From positions 62,001 to 126,000 of the forward strand of contig JALIZF010001572.1 of assembly GCA_029948255.1 (NCBI GenBank): a DNA stretch of 64,000 nucleotides, given 5' to 3'. This stretch comes from Telmatactis stephensoni. Its lineage: Eukaryota; Cnidaria; Anthozoa; Actiniaria; Isophelliidae. Positions 13,777 through 24,500 of the stretch are shown piece after piece. The position numbers and the translations under genes are program-made. Positions within the stretch are counted from its first letter, which is position 1, and each line of letters begins with the position of its first letter. A model generated the notes under the pieces. It did no database searches. It was not told the DNA's origin and was given only the letters and a program-made list of their open reading frames with translations.

Positions 13777-16700
13777 CAGACAGACAGACAGACAGACAAA
13801 TAAATAAATATATGAATGAATGAATAAATAAATAAATAAATGTACACTACCTCTACACATGAATATTTTACATACAACGCTCAACTCACATGTTGATTTT
13901 TGCTGAGGGAGGAAAAACGGGAGAACCCGGAGAAAACCATACCACCTTCGTGTTTTGGTAGGCAACAACAACACATCAAACAAACTCAATTCGCATTTGA
14001 TCTACTAATCAATCATTGTTATGATCGAGCCGGCCGCAGGTCTTCTTATTTAACTCGTGGATTGCAAATCGACGAGTTATATAGTGAGGGGTCGAATATG
14101 CAAATGAGTCACTCACTCACTCGAATATTGTAAAACTATGTTTCTGCGCATGATCGACGTGATTCACGGCAGGCCGAAAGTAACGTGGGCTCTGGGTGCG
14201 AGATTGAAGAAAACACGATTCCGGGACTCCTGTGTTAGAGTGCTTAGGTCCACTCAACGGACGCGTTCTTTGAATATTTGTGGGAGATTAATAATGCAAA
14301 AGGAGTTTTAATCCTTTCACATTTTTAGTTATCTAATTTATTTCATTTTATTTTTTATCTTTTTACGGCCTTTTTCTTTTCTTTCTTCTTTCTTCTTTCT
14401 TTTTCATTTTTTGTCTTTCTTCATTTTTCTTTTCCCCACTAGCCCTATTCTTTTACATATCCTTCATTTATAATTTCACTTTTTTATTTTATTTCGCATT
14501 ATTTTTTTCTCAGTTTTATCTAGCATTTATTTGTTTTTAGTTTTTCATTTCTTCTACATTTCTTTTTCATTTCGTTGTTTATATTTTCTCATTATTTCAT
14601 TCGCTTATCATTTTTATTTTTTATTTCATTTCATTTTTTCTTATATCCATATGCCCTATTTAATTTCATATCCTTTATTTACTCTTTTATTTCATTTTTT
14701 TTTTCATTTGGTTTTATTTTTTCATACTTCCACATGCCCTGTTTAATTACATTCACTTGCAATTGTTTTAGAATTTCGTTTTACATTTATAAGTTCCTAT
14801 TATTTCATTTGTTCTACTTTTTCCCCTTTATTTCTTTTTTTTTTTTCAATTTTTCATCTTGCTTTATTACTATTATTACCATTACCCAAACTAAATTGGG
14901 TTTTTCCAATATATTTATTTTTACTTCAAAAAACTTAGTTTCATTTGTATTATTTGGCGAATTTCTAATTAAAAAGTGTGATGGTCAATAATCTGTTTAT
15001 CCACTGGTAGTACGATTTATCTAAAAAACGTTTACTTGGTAGAAATATAGAAAAAGCCAATTAGTTTGGAACGCCTTTATTATTATTTTTTTTTTTCATA
15101 TATCCAAATGCCATATTGAACTGCATATCCTTTATTTACAATTACGTACATTTTAGATTGAAAAGTGACAGGGCAATAACAAGATTACCGTCTTTGTGGA
15201 TGATTACTATAGTATCAACGATGTCATGCTGTTCGCTCTAGAATCGGGCTTGTTATGCATATCATTTCATGCTGTCCTTACAATATATTATGTGCAGTTG
15301 TTCACATTAAAGGGAAAGGGAGATGTTTAGAAATATCGTCAATAGCCTATGCCACGTCCTCGTGTGGACTTATCATTCTTCCTTGGAATAGTTTAAGCAA
15401 GGCTTCAGTGAAGCTTTATCACTGAATTTCATAGTATCAAGCAATGATCATTACGAGAAACTCAAGCCTCGTGAATGAAACTTTTTCCTCGAACACTTCA
15501 TCATCAGGGTTTGTTGTGCCATGGTTTAAAATCGTCATTCCAGAAAGTGCAAGAATTTCATTCTCAGTTTCGTATAGCTTGGTGCTTGTGTTGTCGGTTG
15601 TTGGCAATGCATACATCATTGCTGTCGTTCTTCGTTACAAACAAATGCATTCTACAATCAATTATCTCATCGTCAACATGGCATCGTCGGACATAGTTTG
15701 CTCCATTGCTTTTATACCTGTACAACTCTCATGGCTGGTTACCCTTTCCTATGAATGGAGAGTAGCAGGGACTTTGGGAAACATTCTTTGCAAGGCATAT
15801 TCATTCACTGGAGATGTTTGTATTAGTGTATCCGTTTTAAGCAATGTGGCTATCGGACTAGATCGCTTCTTTGCTGTTGTTTTCCCAATGAAACCGATTC
15901 CACGATCCCTCAAAAGTCGTATAGCTCTCCCTGCAATTTGGTTCATTGCCACAGTAATGTTTGCGATCAACTTATTCACCCACCAACTAATCCCCTACTT
16001 TGGCGTGAACGTATGCCTCGTGAAGTTGCCAGCAAACTTACACACAATCAGAGTGATGAAAATCTTGTACTCCACAATTCTCATTGTTTATTTCATCGCA
16101 CCGTTGATCATCATTACATCACTGTATCTAGCCATTGCTTATAGCATCAAACGACAGAAACTACCTGTACAACAGACGACAAACTTCGAAAAGAGGAGAC
16201 GAAAGCATAACATAGGGATTATCAAGATGTCGTTCACAATCATGGCGTGCTTTTTTGCCTGCTGGTTTCCATTTCATGTTCTCTATGCTCTGGATGTTCT
16301 TGTGTGGGAATTTGTTATACCAGCTGCAATCGTGCCCTTTTACGATATCTTGAAACAATGTTTCTTCATAATTTGCTACATGAGTTTCTTCACCAATCCC
16401 TTGGTTTGCTTCACCTTCAGCAGTAATTATCGTAAATACCTGAAGAAGACTTTCCCATTCAACCGTTTCTCATCGAACCGCACTGAGTAATGGTCTAAGT
16501 GAATAAAAGAAGTAAACAAACCCTACCAGTGACTATTTGTATATACTTCTAAGAAGACAGCGAAGAATCGAAATCAATAGACACTCGCTCCGTGTCAAAT
16601 GATAACTTTTCTGAGTCGATGCTGGTTATAATTAGAAGTCAAGGATAGAAATAAAGACAAATGAAGACTGTAGGAAAGTCGAAATGTCTGAAGAGATCGA

Positions 16701-19700
16701 AAATGTCAGACAGGGCCCGGTTGTACGAAGGTTGGATAAAGTTATACACCGGTTAAGAGTTATCCCCTGTATAGATTATGTGCAGATTTTATCCGCTAGA
16801 TAGCGGTATTCACCCTTCGTACAACCGGCACCAGAACAATTAAACTACTTGAAGGCGGGATTACTGATTATTATTCAGCGAGCTTGAACCATAAACCAAC
16901 GGACGATTGGGACAGGAAAAAATGTGCCTTTAGGTAATGGTCCGAGTAAGAGGTAGGCATCACTAATGCACGGAATGCAGAAAGGTGCTAATTTTATATT
17001 ATTATTTTTATTTCATATTGCCTTTTAGATATGATTTTATATTGTTTAATCCATCCATCTTATTGGCTAAAACATAAAAATCCAACATATCTTCATCCGA
17101 TATTACATTGATTTCTCCCTAGTTCACTAGTTGATTTCCTAGTCTTGGTTAAACATTTTCTGAGTTTTAATACAACAAAAGTTCTATGTGGGGAACATGG
17201 AAAATTGGAAGCTTTTCTTGGCTACTGTTTTGGAATCTCATGATTGGATGAAAGCTTTTCACACAAAAGAAACTTCCCTGTGAAACTGAATAAAGTTTTA
17301 GTGCATTTTATTTCGATAGCATGTTGTCCACAGGTTGACGTATTCTTAGCCTGAAAATCCAACAATTCTTTAAATAGAAAATTGAGGTAATAATACCAAA
17401 TGCTCAAATGTTTTGTTTATATTTAGTTGTAATGATCTTATGTTTTAGAATCGAAAAAATAGCAAAGCCGGTACTTCAAAGCCGTGGCCGACAGTACTAA
17501 GTAAAAATACTTGCTGTCAGTCAAATCTTTGAAGTTGATAAATAACATATTTTACAACACTTGATACTAATCTCGCAATCTGATTGGTTGATTAGAGTGT
17601 GTCAATAAGAGGACAGACACACTGCTGACGCGTTTCAGCGCGCGCGCTCGTTCTTTTGCCCCGTTTGAAAAGGATTTTTTAACTTTTAACTCAAATAATT
17701 GTTGTAAAAAACGAATTGAAGATGGTTTTGAGTTGTCTGTCCTCTTATTGACACACTCTTGACGCCATAAAATGTTCAAAACTTTGCAGTGAAACCACTC
17801 GCTGCGCTCGTGATTCCACTTGAGTTTTGAACATTTTATGACGTCAAGAGTGTGTCAATAAGAGGACAGACAAATCAAAACCATCTTCAATTTGTTAAAT
17901 CGGCAATTTATTTTTGTTGTGGCCAGAGTGAAATTAATCCTTATAATTGGAAGAAAAATGTCAAAAATGTTTTGTAGTTTGGAGTGATATTACTTTTAAA
18001 AATGAATTTCTATCCATTTTATTGCCGATTGTTCGAATTTTCACAGTCAATTTTTGCTCAGCGAGTCAGTAGTAAGCTTCGACTGCTGTGTTTGATTGGC
18101 GGAAGAGTCGCCAAATTTGCATCACATATTTATCTTGTCGGGCGCGTAACGATGGAAACGATGGTTATCGATGCTTTTTTGCGTTCAGTATGGAACAAAA
18201 TTGACAATTTAGAGCGCAACATTAAACAGATGATAATATTTAACTATTCACTTTACCGGTCATTTTCAGTAATTATCATGCAATATTTTAGAAGCAAGAC
18301 CAACGTAGCTCATTTTAGTATCTGTAATCAAATGATGATTCAGTATTCTCTATTTATTTCACCTGTACATGCAATATAACATCTCACTGACAGATTATTA
18401 AACACAAGTTTTATTCTTTATGTCAGTTAAATGTTTTTATATCATCAGAATATTAATCTGAATGATATGTCCGGTTTTAAATTTTTAGAACATGCTACGT
18501 AAAATTCCTTTTTTAAAGTTTTTATCTTTTTATTGCCATTTTTGGGGCTACTGCCTTGTAGACACTATGTCATCTTGTTGTAAGTCTGTGTATGACACTC
18601 TCAGCTCACTAGTTCGTTTTATCAAGGGAAGAGAACCGGCAGAAAAACCCTCGAAGCATGGGAGAGAACGAACTAACACACTCAAGCCACATGTGATGCC
18701 CTGCCCGGGAACCCGGGACCACAGAGGTGACATACCGGCGCTTTTAAACTCTCGGCCACCCATTGTGAAATTCACATGGGTCTAAACTAAAGCACTTGTC
18801 GCCATTAGAAGTATTATACGATGCAGTTCTTACTGCATTTTGCTTGATTGGCCAATCACAAAGGCGTGTTCAGTCACTAACGAGTTTTTAAAATAATTAA
18901 CATTATGGATAAGATAATGAATACCACTTTCCAAGTTAGTGAAGCCTCTACCAATCGCGGCCGGCTCGATCATAACAATTGATATTCACATTGCACACCT
19001 TTTGCGGGTTAATTGATCATCCAATTAATATTCAAAAACTCATGATAGCACTATTTGGTCATAGATTCATTTGCACACCTTTTGGTGCTTTTTTAGTAAC
19101 GAGGGAGGGGAGGGTTGATCTGGAATGGATTGCCCACTGCCCACTAGTCCATTATCGTGCCATGTGAGCTCTACCACTCTCCGTTCACACTCATATATTT
19201 TCTTTTAATAACGAATATGAAATCACAATTTTTCATTTTGTATTTGCCTTCCATCTACACCAAAACGGCGTGTTTCTTTTATATAAGTTGCGAAAACAAA
19301 GAAAAAGATAATGAACTACATACCTAGCTTATCTGTGTATCACAATACGACTTCTGTAAACGAGGAAATATGATTTTAAAAGTTGGAATAAATTCCAGCT
19401 CGGAAGAAGCACAACATTTTTCTTGGTGCGTAAAACAGATATGAAGGATGTTATTGTTGTACTTTCTAGATACGTCAAGGTATACCTACTCCCTGACAAA
19501 ACCAAGGGTGGAAAACGTAAAACTAAAACGAAGAGGCACACGTTAAACCCCGAGTTTGACGAGATACTGACGGTAAATATGTCCACCCTTATTTCAATAT
19601 TGTCTTCTTATTATTTAATGATGGTAATAGGACTGGAGTCCAATTCGGTCTGTAATCATACGAGGAATAAAAAAAAATTGGGCGAGCGCGTAGAAATATA

Positions 19701-21696
19701 TTTTCACGCTAATCAATGCTAAGCGCAATTAACTTAATGACCAAATAAATAGTGAAAAATCTCTCGAGCGCGCGCTTAATGCCGTAGCGATTACGTGACA
19801 GCGCGTGCTCACAATGCGAAATCTGATTGGCTCTGGCAACTGTCCGATTACAACTGTCCAATTACAACCTACAGTTTGATTATTGGAAGATAGAGCAGTC
19901 TTTCAACAAATCAGATTTGAGGAAATTGTAATAGTTATGATTTATAACAATACCTCTATTGCTGGGTTTCACACACCTGATGAATCTCATTATCTGCTTC
20001 AATGGTGGTCAGTGTTTGACCACCATGTGCTTTTAAAGAGAGCATATTCTATTGAAAACTTGTCTTTGAGTTGATGAAAATTCCAACGAGATTGAAAATG
20101 ACGTCATATGAAACTCAGTAATTAATAATAATACTTCAAGCCTAGTTTTCATGGCAACGCAATAGCACAGTAAACCTGCACAACTCGGAAGATCTGTTGT
20201 GATTGGAGAAACAAAACGACATTTTATTGACTGCTCTATTGTTTTACGGTGAGAGTATCGATCCAATAGGCTTACGAGAAGTGCGACCCGCCCCCAGTAG
20301 CACAGCGGGTCACTGTCGTCACAACTCAGACAAACCATCCAAATTTTTCATCCCCTTAAGTCCGATTTCTGCAGTTGGTTTTTACTGATTATTTTTAAGA
20401 AAATAAGCAGTGTTTTCACAATAAAATGTATGTTTCTCCGTATTCTTTTCACTACGATTACAGTTTCATGATCTTTGTCTCAGTTGTGTATCTCACGCGA
20501 GTTCGAAGCGACGCCAAGCACAAGGATCAAAAATTGTCAACCTTCTTGTCCATATGCTTGTATTTGTGTTTATGTCAATAAAAATCATATAGAACATCAT
20601 ACTTAAGCGCTTCTGTTGCTCGTGCAGTTGCGCATCCAGGGCCCGGTTGTACGAAGGTTGGGTAAAGTTATCCACCGGATAAGAGTTATCCACTGTATAG
20701 ATTTTGTATAGATTTTATCCGCTGGATAAGGATTTATCCGCTAGATAGCGCTATTCACCCTTCGTACAACCGACCCCAAGATTTTAAAAAGGGGGTTCCA
20801 TTGCAAAACACGTGGACAGTGCAGTGCTCAGTTTCAAACGTTTTGCAAGCGACGAGGGAACAGTAGAAACAAGCATGCGGTCGGACTAAGCCGTTAGAAG
20901 TATCGAACCGTGACCTGATTGTATTAATCAATTCCACTAAGCGCAAAGTACATTGGTTTTACAAAGGGGGACTCCACTTCTGTTGTGAAAACTATGTTTT
21001 AGCTTTCACAAGCGTAGGTCTTACTATTTGTTTTTCTTTTTTTACATGGTTTTAGTTTAAAATTGGATTTGAAGAGATGCTGACTCGATCATTATGGCTG
21101 ACTGTGTGGAATCACGACCGTTTTGGGCACAACGATTTTCTTGGTGAAGTAATATTTGCCTTGAACAGCTACGAGCAGTCTGGTTTCTCGTGGGACTATC
21201 CTTCCAGCGAATGGTATCCATTGCAAGAAAGGGTAAATAGACTGTGTAATTAAACCCTGATTGGGTGGGTGAGGGGGGGGGGGGGGTAGGCCACTTGGTT
21301 TAGGTCTGTTCTCTTCTCTTTGGGAAGTTTGGCAAAAGTGGCTCTAACAGGCAGGGTCGATGCGAGTATATGTTATATTTTGTGATCCCTTGAAAACATA
21401 GTCCCATATACGTGTCGTATGTTGATTCTCTTTACGGGGTTGCGAATTCAGTACTGCAGCGTCCAAACATTCACTTCACAACTTGCACAACTTCATAATA
21501 ACTGGCCTAAAACGCCCAAGAAACTAGCTAAGCGTATTTTGATACGAAAATCAAGAAGCTCTGGAATGGCTGCATTTTTTGTTATTATTCGATTGTTCGT
21601 ACGCCCTGATTGAATAGAGAGTGATTACTGAGTGCGGGGAAATATGAAATTAAGTTTATGTTTGAGTGCTAAACACGATTTGACCCCCCCCCCCCC

Positions 21697-21730
<34 letters not shown>

Positions 21731-22852
21731 CCCTCCTCCTCACTCCCAACTATGACTTATGAATGGGACAACAACATTTTTTCTTCTGTGCTTTGCTTCT
21801 ACAGCGACCAGAGCCCTCGTTAATGGAGTACTGTGGCGAAATTGTCATGGCATTGAAGTACGTGCCCCCAGAATCAGTCAAGGTCAAGAAAGGCAAGAAG
21901 ACTAAAAAAGACCAGTTTGGTGAATTGTATGTTGCAATGGTTGAAGCTCATAATCTGCCAGCTAAGGATGCTAACGGGTTTTCTGATCCTTTTTGTAAAG
22001 CGTAAGTATTTTATTATTTTATCCTTGGGCCTGTGGTCGTCCACATGACGGATTTTCTGTGCTTCATCCAAAGTCAACAAAGGAATCCCAGAAGGAAGAA
22101 ATAAGGGGCTGCTTTTGAATTCGTGTCCAAAACGAATAGAATTCATATAATGTTATTCATGTTTTAAGGCCGGGACACACGATATAACGTACATTTCCTG
22201 GAACCTTTTCCCCACAGGCGCGTAACACAGTTACATCGTGTATCCACCCCTGCAGTGTTGCTCGCAACGTCGTAGAAAATGTTGAGGATGTAGAACTTGA
22301 TCCTGAACCTGTAGCTGTTACACGCAACATTGCAGGGGTGGACACAGGTGGACAGACGGTACCACTGTGTTACCTATAAAAGAATTTATAACACACAATC
22401 AGTGCTATGGCTGAGAGATCTCAACATAGAAGTGTTGCCACGTGGATGTGAATTTTCTACTCAGAAAGGGCGACAACACTTGTGGCCTATTAATATATAT
22501 TTTATTTTATATGTTTAGCTACCTACTTCCAGATAAAAGCAAGAAAACCAAACGAAAAACCCCAACAATTAAGAAAAACGTCAATCCAGTATGGAACCAT
22601 ACAATTCTGTACGAAAATCTCACCCTTCAAGGACTACAGGACCGTGTTTTGGAGCTCACTGTCTGGGACTGGGATCGAGGATCAAGCAACAACTTTTTGG
22701 GTGGTGTACGTCTAGGACTGGGGACAAGGATACACGAGTGGGACGACGCAGAGGGAAAAGAAATCGAGGCATGGCAGAGGATGATGGACAACAGGAATGA
22801 GTGGAACCGAGTCACGCTACCGTTAAGGTCAAGTATGGATAGTCGCGCGTAG
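1086..22852 (+). CDS. Synaptotagmin-like protein (Slp-A), tandem C2 domains, 5' end outside window
   Basis: Eleven exons join in frame: 1086-1397, 2457-2498, 3003-3244, 4325-4544, 10389-10429, 11138-11305, 13088-13272, 19470-19572, 21056-21232, 21805-22001 and 22519-22852 (TAG stop). Each has an AG acceptor and GT donor with matching phase, giving 673 visible residues. The first 340 or so are an acidic, Ser/Thr-rich linker ([27 protein letters not shown]) without a recognised fold. The C-terminus holds C2A ([27 protein letters not shown]) and C2B ([22 protein letters not shown]). The long C2B tail with an acidic helix ending in an LPLR-type strand is typical of Slp proteins (granuphilin/Slp5 group), which tether secretory vesicles as Rab27 effectors at the plasma membrane. 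The Rab-binding N-terminal domain expected for that family would lie before the window; the first exon seen needs one base from an upstream exon. Slp versus another tandem-C2 family is inferred from the C2B tail. Confidence 0.85.
1532..1929. mobile_element. Palindromic (foldback) MITE with GC-rich arms
   Basis: Outer ends GGCCACTTCTCCTGAC and GTCAGGAGAAGTGGCT are inverted. Inside, long arms repeat GCGCGCGC, CATGGGTTTCCTGTGG and CATTCACAACAAGCGCGCGC in opposite orientations around 1705. No ORF. Confidence 0.8.
2330..2410 (+). repeat. tRNA-derived sequence (SINE head or pseudo-tRNA)
   Basis: TGCTTCG at the start pairs with CGGAGCA at the end as a 7-bp acceptor stem. A-box TAGCTCAGTGG and B-box GGTTTGAGTCC are present at tRNA spacing. 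The anticodon arm pairs as ACACCC/GGGTGT with a 12-base loop, so it is not a functional tRNA. It ends 46 bases before the 42-base Slp-A exon 2457-2498. Confidence 0.6.
3253..3322. mobile_element. 70-bp palindromic element with 9-bp target duplication at a splice donor
   Basis: Arms TAGCCTGCGTTGCTGGCGGT and its complement surround a short loop. GGTAGGTGT directly flanks both sides (3244-3252 and 3323-3331). The left copy contains the donor of Slp-A exon 3003-3244, and the right copy is an identical potential donor. Confidence 0.8.
4140..4265. repeat. Imperfect palindrome in Slp-A intron
   Basis: GAACACTCTGGAAGATGTA near 4151 is mirrored by TACATCTTCCATCGTGTT near 4243, with further paired GAAAAGCGAAAG / CTTGCTTTTCG inside. 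A short foldback repeat without coding signal. Confidence 0.55.
4915..5240. repeat. Long near-perfect palindrome in the left arm of the CACTA-like element
   Basis: Arms of about 150 bases meet near 5067 (tataaatattcgcggcgta). The inner 95 bases of each arm are nearly identical after reverse complementing, for example TGACTTCACGTATAAATA against TATTTATACGTGAAGTCA; similarity fades towards the edges. Confidence 0.85.
5260..5520. repeat. Subterminal direct repeats, about 75-bp unit
   Basis: Repeated block containing GTATGTTACGAATATTCCTG, GAATACTAGACA and CCCTGACGT at about 5325 and 5400, with weaker copies either side. Part of the left subterminal zone of the CACTA-like element. Confidence 0.7.
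9197..9900. repeat. Two direct copies of a ~300-bp block in the right subterminal zone
   Basis: The block starting GATGTATCACA.TTTT.ATCACTCAGAAATAAATGAATA (about 9207) recurs at about 9577 with the same following order: AAGATTCCAGTAATATTCA, TAGAAATATCTT, CAAACCGCAGAAAGTATT, TGCAAAGTATGCGTAAGAATTCAG. Confidence 0.8.
10046..10250. repeat. Member of a repeat family with GGACACACGAT-type ends
   Basis: GGCTGGAACACACGATGTAA followed by GCAACATTG/GCAATGTCGCA motifs. Related copies sit at about 22168-22370 (GGCCGGGACACACGATATAA), 26260-26570 and 39735-39960. Probably one MITE family; boundaries approximate. Confidence 0.45.
11345..12085. mobile_element. Nested palindromic elements ending GTAATACCATGA
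   Basis: 11345-11520 is a near-perfect palindrome (AATACCATGA ... TCATGGTATTAC) with arms TTTAATCACTAATATCCC. A second, looser one begins ATACCATGATCACCGAGG at about 11509 and closes with CCCGAGGTGATCATGGTATT near 12080, enclosing further repeats of GAGGGACGATTAGTTCTAAT. Confidence 0.7.
12085..12340. mobile_element. MITE with TATAGCTATTTCAA-type ends
   Basis: TATAGCTAATTCAATTAACG and CGTTAATTGAAATAGCTATA are inverted, with GTTGTCGCTGAAAAA inside each. Ends of the same type occur at 41429-41689 and 57922-58178. Confidence 0.7.
13558..14045. repeat. Composite interspersed repeat, forward copy, with internal microsatellites
   Basis: Contains CAGTGGGCAACCCAGTCTAG, CCCTCCCTCGTTACTA, CCCGCAAAAGGTGTG and ends TTGTTATGATCGAGCCGGCC. 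Between lie (AATC)n at 13700-13772, (AGAC)n at 13777-13798, AAAT-rich repeats, and AACCCGGAGAAAACC. An inverted copy lies at 18950-19170. Confidence 0.65.
14330..14900. repeat. T-rich low-complexity tract
   Basis: Long run dominated by TTTCATTT, TTTTCTTT and TTTATTT words. It opens artificial Phe/Ile/Tyr-rich reading frames; no gene support. Lies about 0.5 kb before the GPCR gene. Confidence 0.8.
15444..16490 (+). CDS. Class A (rhodopsin-like) GPCR, intronless, nested in Slp-A intron
   Basis: An uninterrupted 348-residue reading frame from ATG to TAA with seven hydrophobic segments. Class A landmarks: N-glycosylation sites near residues 6, 11 and 17; GN at 54-55 in TM1; Asp83 in TM2; Cys116 and Cys191 for the conserved disulfide; LDRFF at 139-143 as a DRY variant with Arg141; Trp166 in TM4; Pro220 in TM5; CWFP at 273-276 in TM6; NPLVCF at 318-323, an NPxxY variant with Cys for Tyr; a basic helix-8-like tail. 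It acts as a plasma membrane receptor through G proteins. The general look ([11 protein letters not shown] before TM3) suggests a peptide or amine receptor, but I cannot assign a ligand and there is no retinal Lys. It lies wholly inside the 13273-19469 intron of Slp-A on the same strand, as expected of a retroposed or single-exon receptor. Confidence 0.9.
   Translation: MIITRNSSLVNETFSSNTSSSGFVVPWFKIVIPESARISFSVSYSLVLVLSVVGNAYIIAVVLRYKQMHSTINYLIVNMASSDIVCSIAFIPVQLSWLVTLSYEWRVAGTLGNILCKAYSFTGDVCISVSVLSNVAIGLDRFFAVVFPMKPIPRSLKSRIALPAIWFIATVMFAINLFTHQLIPYFGVNVCLVKLPANLHTIRVMKILYSTILIVYFIAPLIIITSLYLAIAYSIKRQKLPVQQTTNFEKRRRKHNIGIIKMSFTIMACFFACWFPFHVLYALDVLVWEFVIPAAIVPFYDILKQCFFIICYMSFFTNPLVCFTFSSNYRKYLKKTFPFNRFSSNRTE
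16713..16832. mobile_element. MITE, GGGCCCGGTTGTACGAAGG family, copy 1
   Basis: Ends GGGCCCGGTTGTACGAAGG and CCTTCGTACAACCGGCACC are inverted; interior repeats TTATCC(A/C)CCGG and TTTTATCCGC. Lies 220 bases past the GPCR stop. Confidence 0.85.
17713..17892. mobile_element. Palindromic MITE
   Basis: AATTGAAGATGGTTTTGA and CAAAACCATCTTCAATT are inverted, with GTCCTCTTATTGACACACTC and TTTTGAACATTTTATG in both arms. The 17584-17640 stretch holds a further piece of the same arm. Confidence 0.8.
18590..18780 (-). repeat. Possible tRNA-derived SINE remnant
   Basis: AGAACCGGCAGAAAAACCC, GAGAGAACGAACTAACACAC and CCCGGGAACCCGGGACCACA resemble a widespread invertebrate repeat whose reverse complement carries a tRNA B-box. 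Boundaries uncertain. Confidence 0.4.
18950..19170. repeat. Inverted copy of the 13558-14045 repeat
   Basis: Reads GGCCGGCTCGATCATAACAA, CACACCTTTTGCGGGTTAAT, TAACGAGGGAGGGGAGGG and GCCCACTGCCCACTAG, the reverse complement of the forward copy, but without its microsatellites. Confidence 0.65.
20285..20500. repeat. Interspersed repeat shared with 53990-54200
   Basis: TTTTCATCCCCTTAAGTCC, ATAAAATGTATGTTTCTCC and CAGTTTCATGATCTTTGTCT recur in order at 53990-54200 in NDUFB4 intron 3. Confidence 0.6.
20639..20777. mobile_element. MITE, GGGCCCGGTTGTACGAAGG family, copy 2
   Basis: Same ends and interior as copy 1, with an extra AAGGATTTATCCGCTAGATA unit. In the Slp-A intron before exon 21056. Confidence 0.85.
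21684..21726. repeat. C-homopolymer followed by (CA)n
   Basis: Sixteen C then about 14 CA units, about 80 bases before C2B exon 21805. Confidence 0.95.
21805..22852 (+). other. C2B domain exons of Slp-A
   Basis: Two exons (21805-22001 and 22519-22852) encode C2B with junction phase 2 inside FCKA. Loop 1 has AKD and SDP. Loop 3 reads [10 protein letters not shown], so the last canonical Asp is Asn. The tail contains GGVRLGLG, an acidic stretch [13 protein letters not shown], and LPLR before a short end and stop, as in Slp-family C2B domains. Confidence 0.85.
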
Positions 22853-22891
22853 ATTGATGGGTATTGTTGCATTATGGGTATTCCATTCAGG

Positions 22892-22993
<102 letters not shown>

Positions 22994-23748
22994 CATTTAC
23001 GTTTATTACATTTCATCTCTATATCAGATAAGAGTTTGGTAGAGGCAAGCATTAGTATTAGATTTATGTTAACAATAAGAACTGAATTCTGATTATGAAA
23101 TATAAAGGAAAAGTCTAGACTCAATTGTTGTGGTAATCAATCAGCTATGATAAGCAAATTATCCAAAAATCCCTCACAAGTATTTGACAAGTTAAGTGAC
23201 GTGAATTGCTATCAACTTTCACATTAAGGAGAAATTGTGAATGATTTTTCTGTCTTGATAAAACAGGCTTTACAGGAAAAGTAATTACAAAATGAGCTTC
23301 TTTATTAGTGTTAGTATTTCTAAACTATTTCTATATGCAATATTTATTAAAATAATCAAGTCAAAAAGTATTTTTATATGGAAGCTAAGACATTGAATGC
23401 CAAGATTTTTCTATAGTTGCAGTGAAATCAACTTCTCTCCATTTGGAGTTCAATAATATTCCCCGCTAATTCCCAAAGACATTACAGTTAATTGGAGTTG
23501 AATGTTTTGTACCGTTTTATGTACTAGTATGGTTTTGTTAACTCTATACCAGTTAGGACATATCATATGAATGATAGCATGACGTCATGTGGAATATATA
23601 TGAATTGTGTACTCACCCGTGTTTTCAATGACGTACGATAACTTGTAAGGATTAAATGATATTTCATACAAGGTAATTTATATTTGTAAGGCAAAAGTTA
23701 TGAATTTTGTATTTAACTGCTGACTTTTTCACTTTTTTTCGTATGAAC

Positions 23749-23754
23749 AATAAA
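23749..23754 (+). terminator. Probable poly(A) signal of Slp-A
   Basis: AATAAA about 0.9 kb after the stop codon, followed within 20 bases by a GT-rich stretch (ttgttcttgttcttgttg) like a downstream cleavage element. The 3' UTR would include the CT microsatellite at 22892-22989. Confidence 0.5.
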
Positions 23755-24361
23755 TTTTGGACACTTGTTCTTGTTCTTGTTGTGTTGTATCATGAAATAG
23801 ATTATGGAAATTTATAAAATGAGTAAACATTAAAAAGACTTTCCTTTCTCTCGATAGAATTTAACACAAAAAGGTCCTAATTATCATCTCGATTTTTGTG
23901 ATTCACATAAAATAATTGATTGTGAATGATATCTAAATAGTCTTTATAATACTAAAAGTAGCTGGTACATTTGACAAGCCTAAAACCTCGTCAATTTAAC
24001 GTGTTTAAATAAAGTTCCACTAGTAAACATGACAGAACACCTGTCGTGTAGTAATCAACGTTTAAAGCACAGTATGAATGTCATTCTATCACGTGATTAA
24101 GAAATACCAAATAAGGCATGCTCTTGATGGACCAATTATAGGCAGATTTTAAAGGTGTTGGTTTCACCACAGTTTGTTAACATCACTGAAATTGGTTTAG
24201 TTCACTCTAATAATAATAGAAAGTCGTGCCATTTGAAATCCGCGTAATATCTAAATAACGTACTTGTAATTGGTTTGAAATTTCTGCAGTTAACTATTTA
24301 AATAGTCTCATATACTCAACTAAGTTGATGTTTTTTAACTCGTGCTACTAAAATGGTACCT

Positions 24362-24500
24362 GGGCCCAGTTGTACGAAGGTTGGATAAAGTTATCCACCG
24401 GATAAAAGTTATCCACTGCATAGATTTTATATAGATTTTATCCGCTGGATAAGGATTTATCCGCTGGATAGCGCTATTCACCCTTCGTACAACCGGCTCC
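24362..24500. mobile_element. MITE, GGGCCCGGTTGTACGAAGG family, copy 3
   Basis: Starts GGGCCCAGTTGTACGAAGG and ends CCTTCGTACAACCGGCTCC; interior nearly identical to copy 2. Intergenic. Confidence 0.85.

Larger units (their letters stand above)
13088..21232 (+). other. C2A domain exons of Slp-A
   Basis: Three exons (13088-13272, 19470-19572, 21056-21232) encode C2A. The first ends after SDP at phase 2, the others at phase 0. Loop 1 keeps both expected acidic residues (AVD and SDP). Loop 3 reads [10 protein letters not shown], so the first canonical Asp is Asn while the other two Asp remain. Ca2+ binding may therefore be weakened; this is inference. The first intron is 6.2 kb and contains the GPCR gene. 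Confidence 0.85.

Noticed and set aside
14531..14991. Phe/Ile/Tyr-rich hydrophobic frames resembling membrane proteins
   Set aside because: Artefact of T-rich low-complexity DNA.
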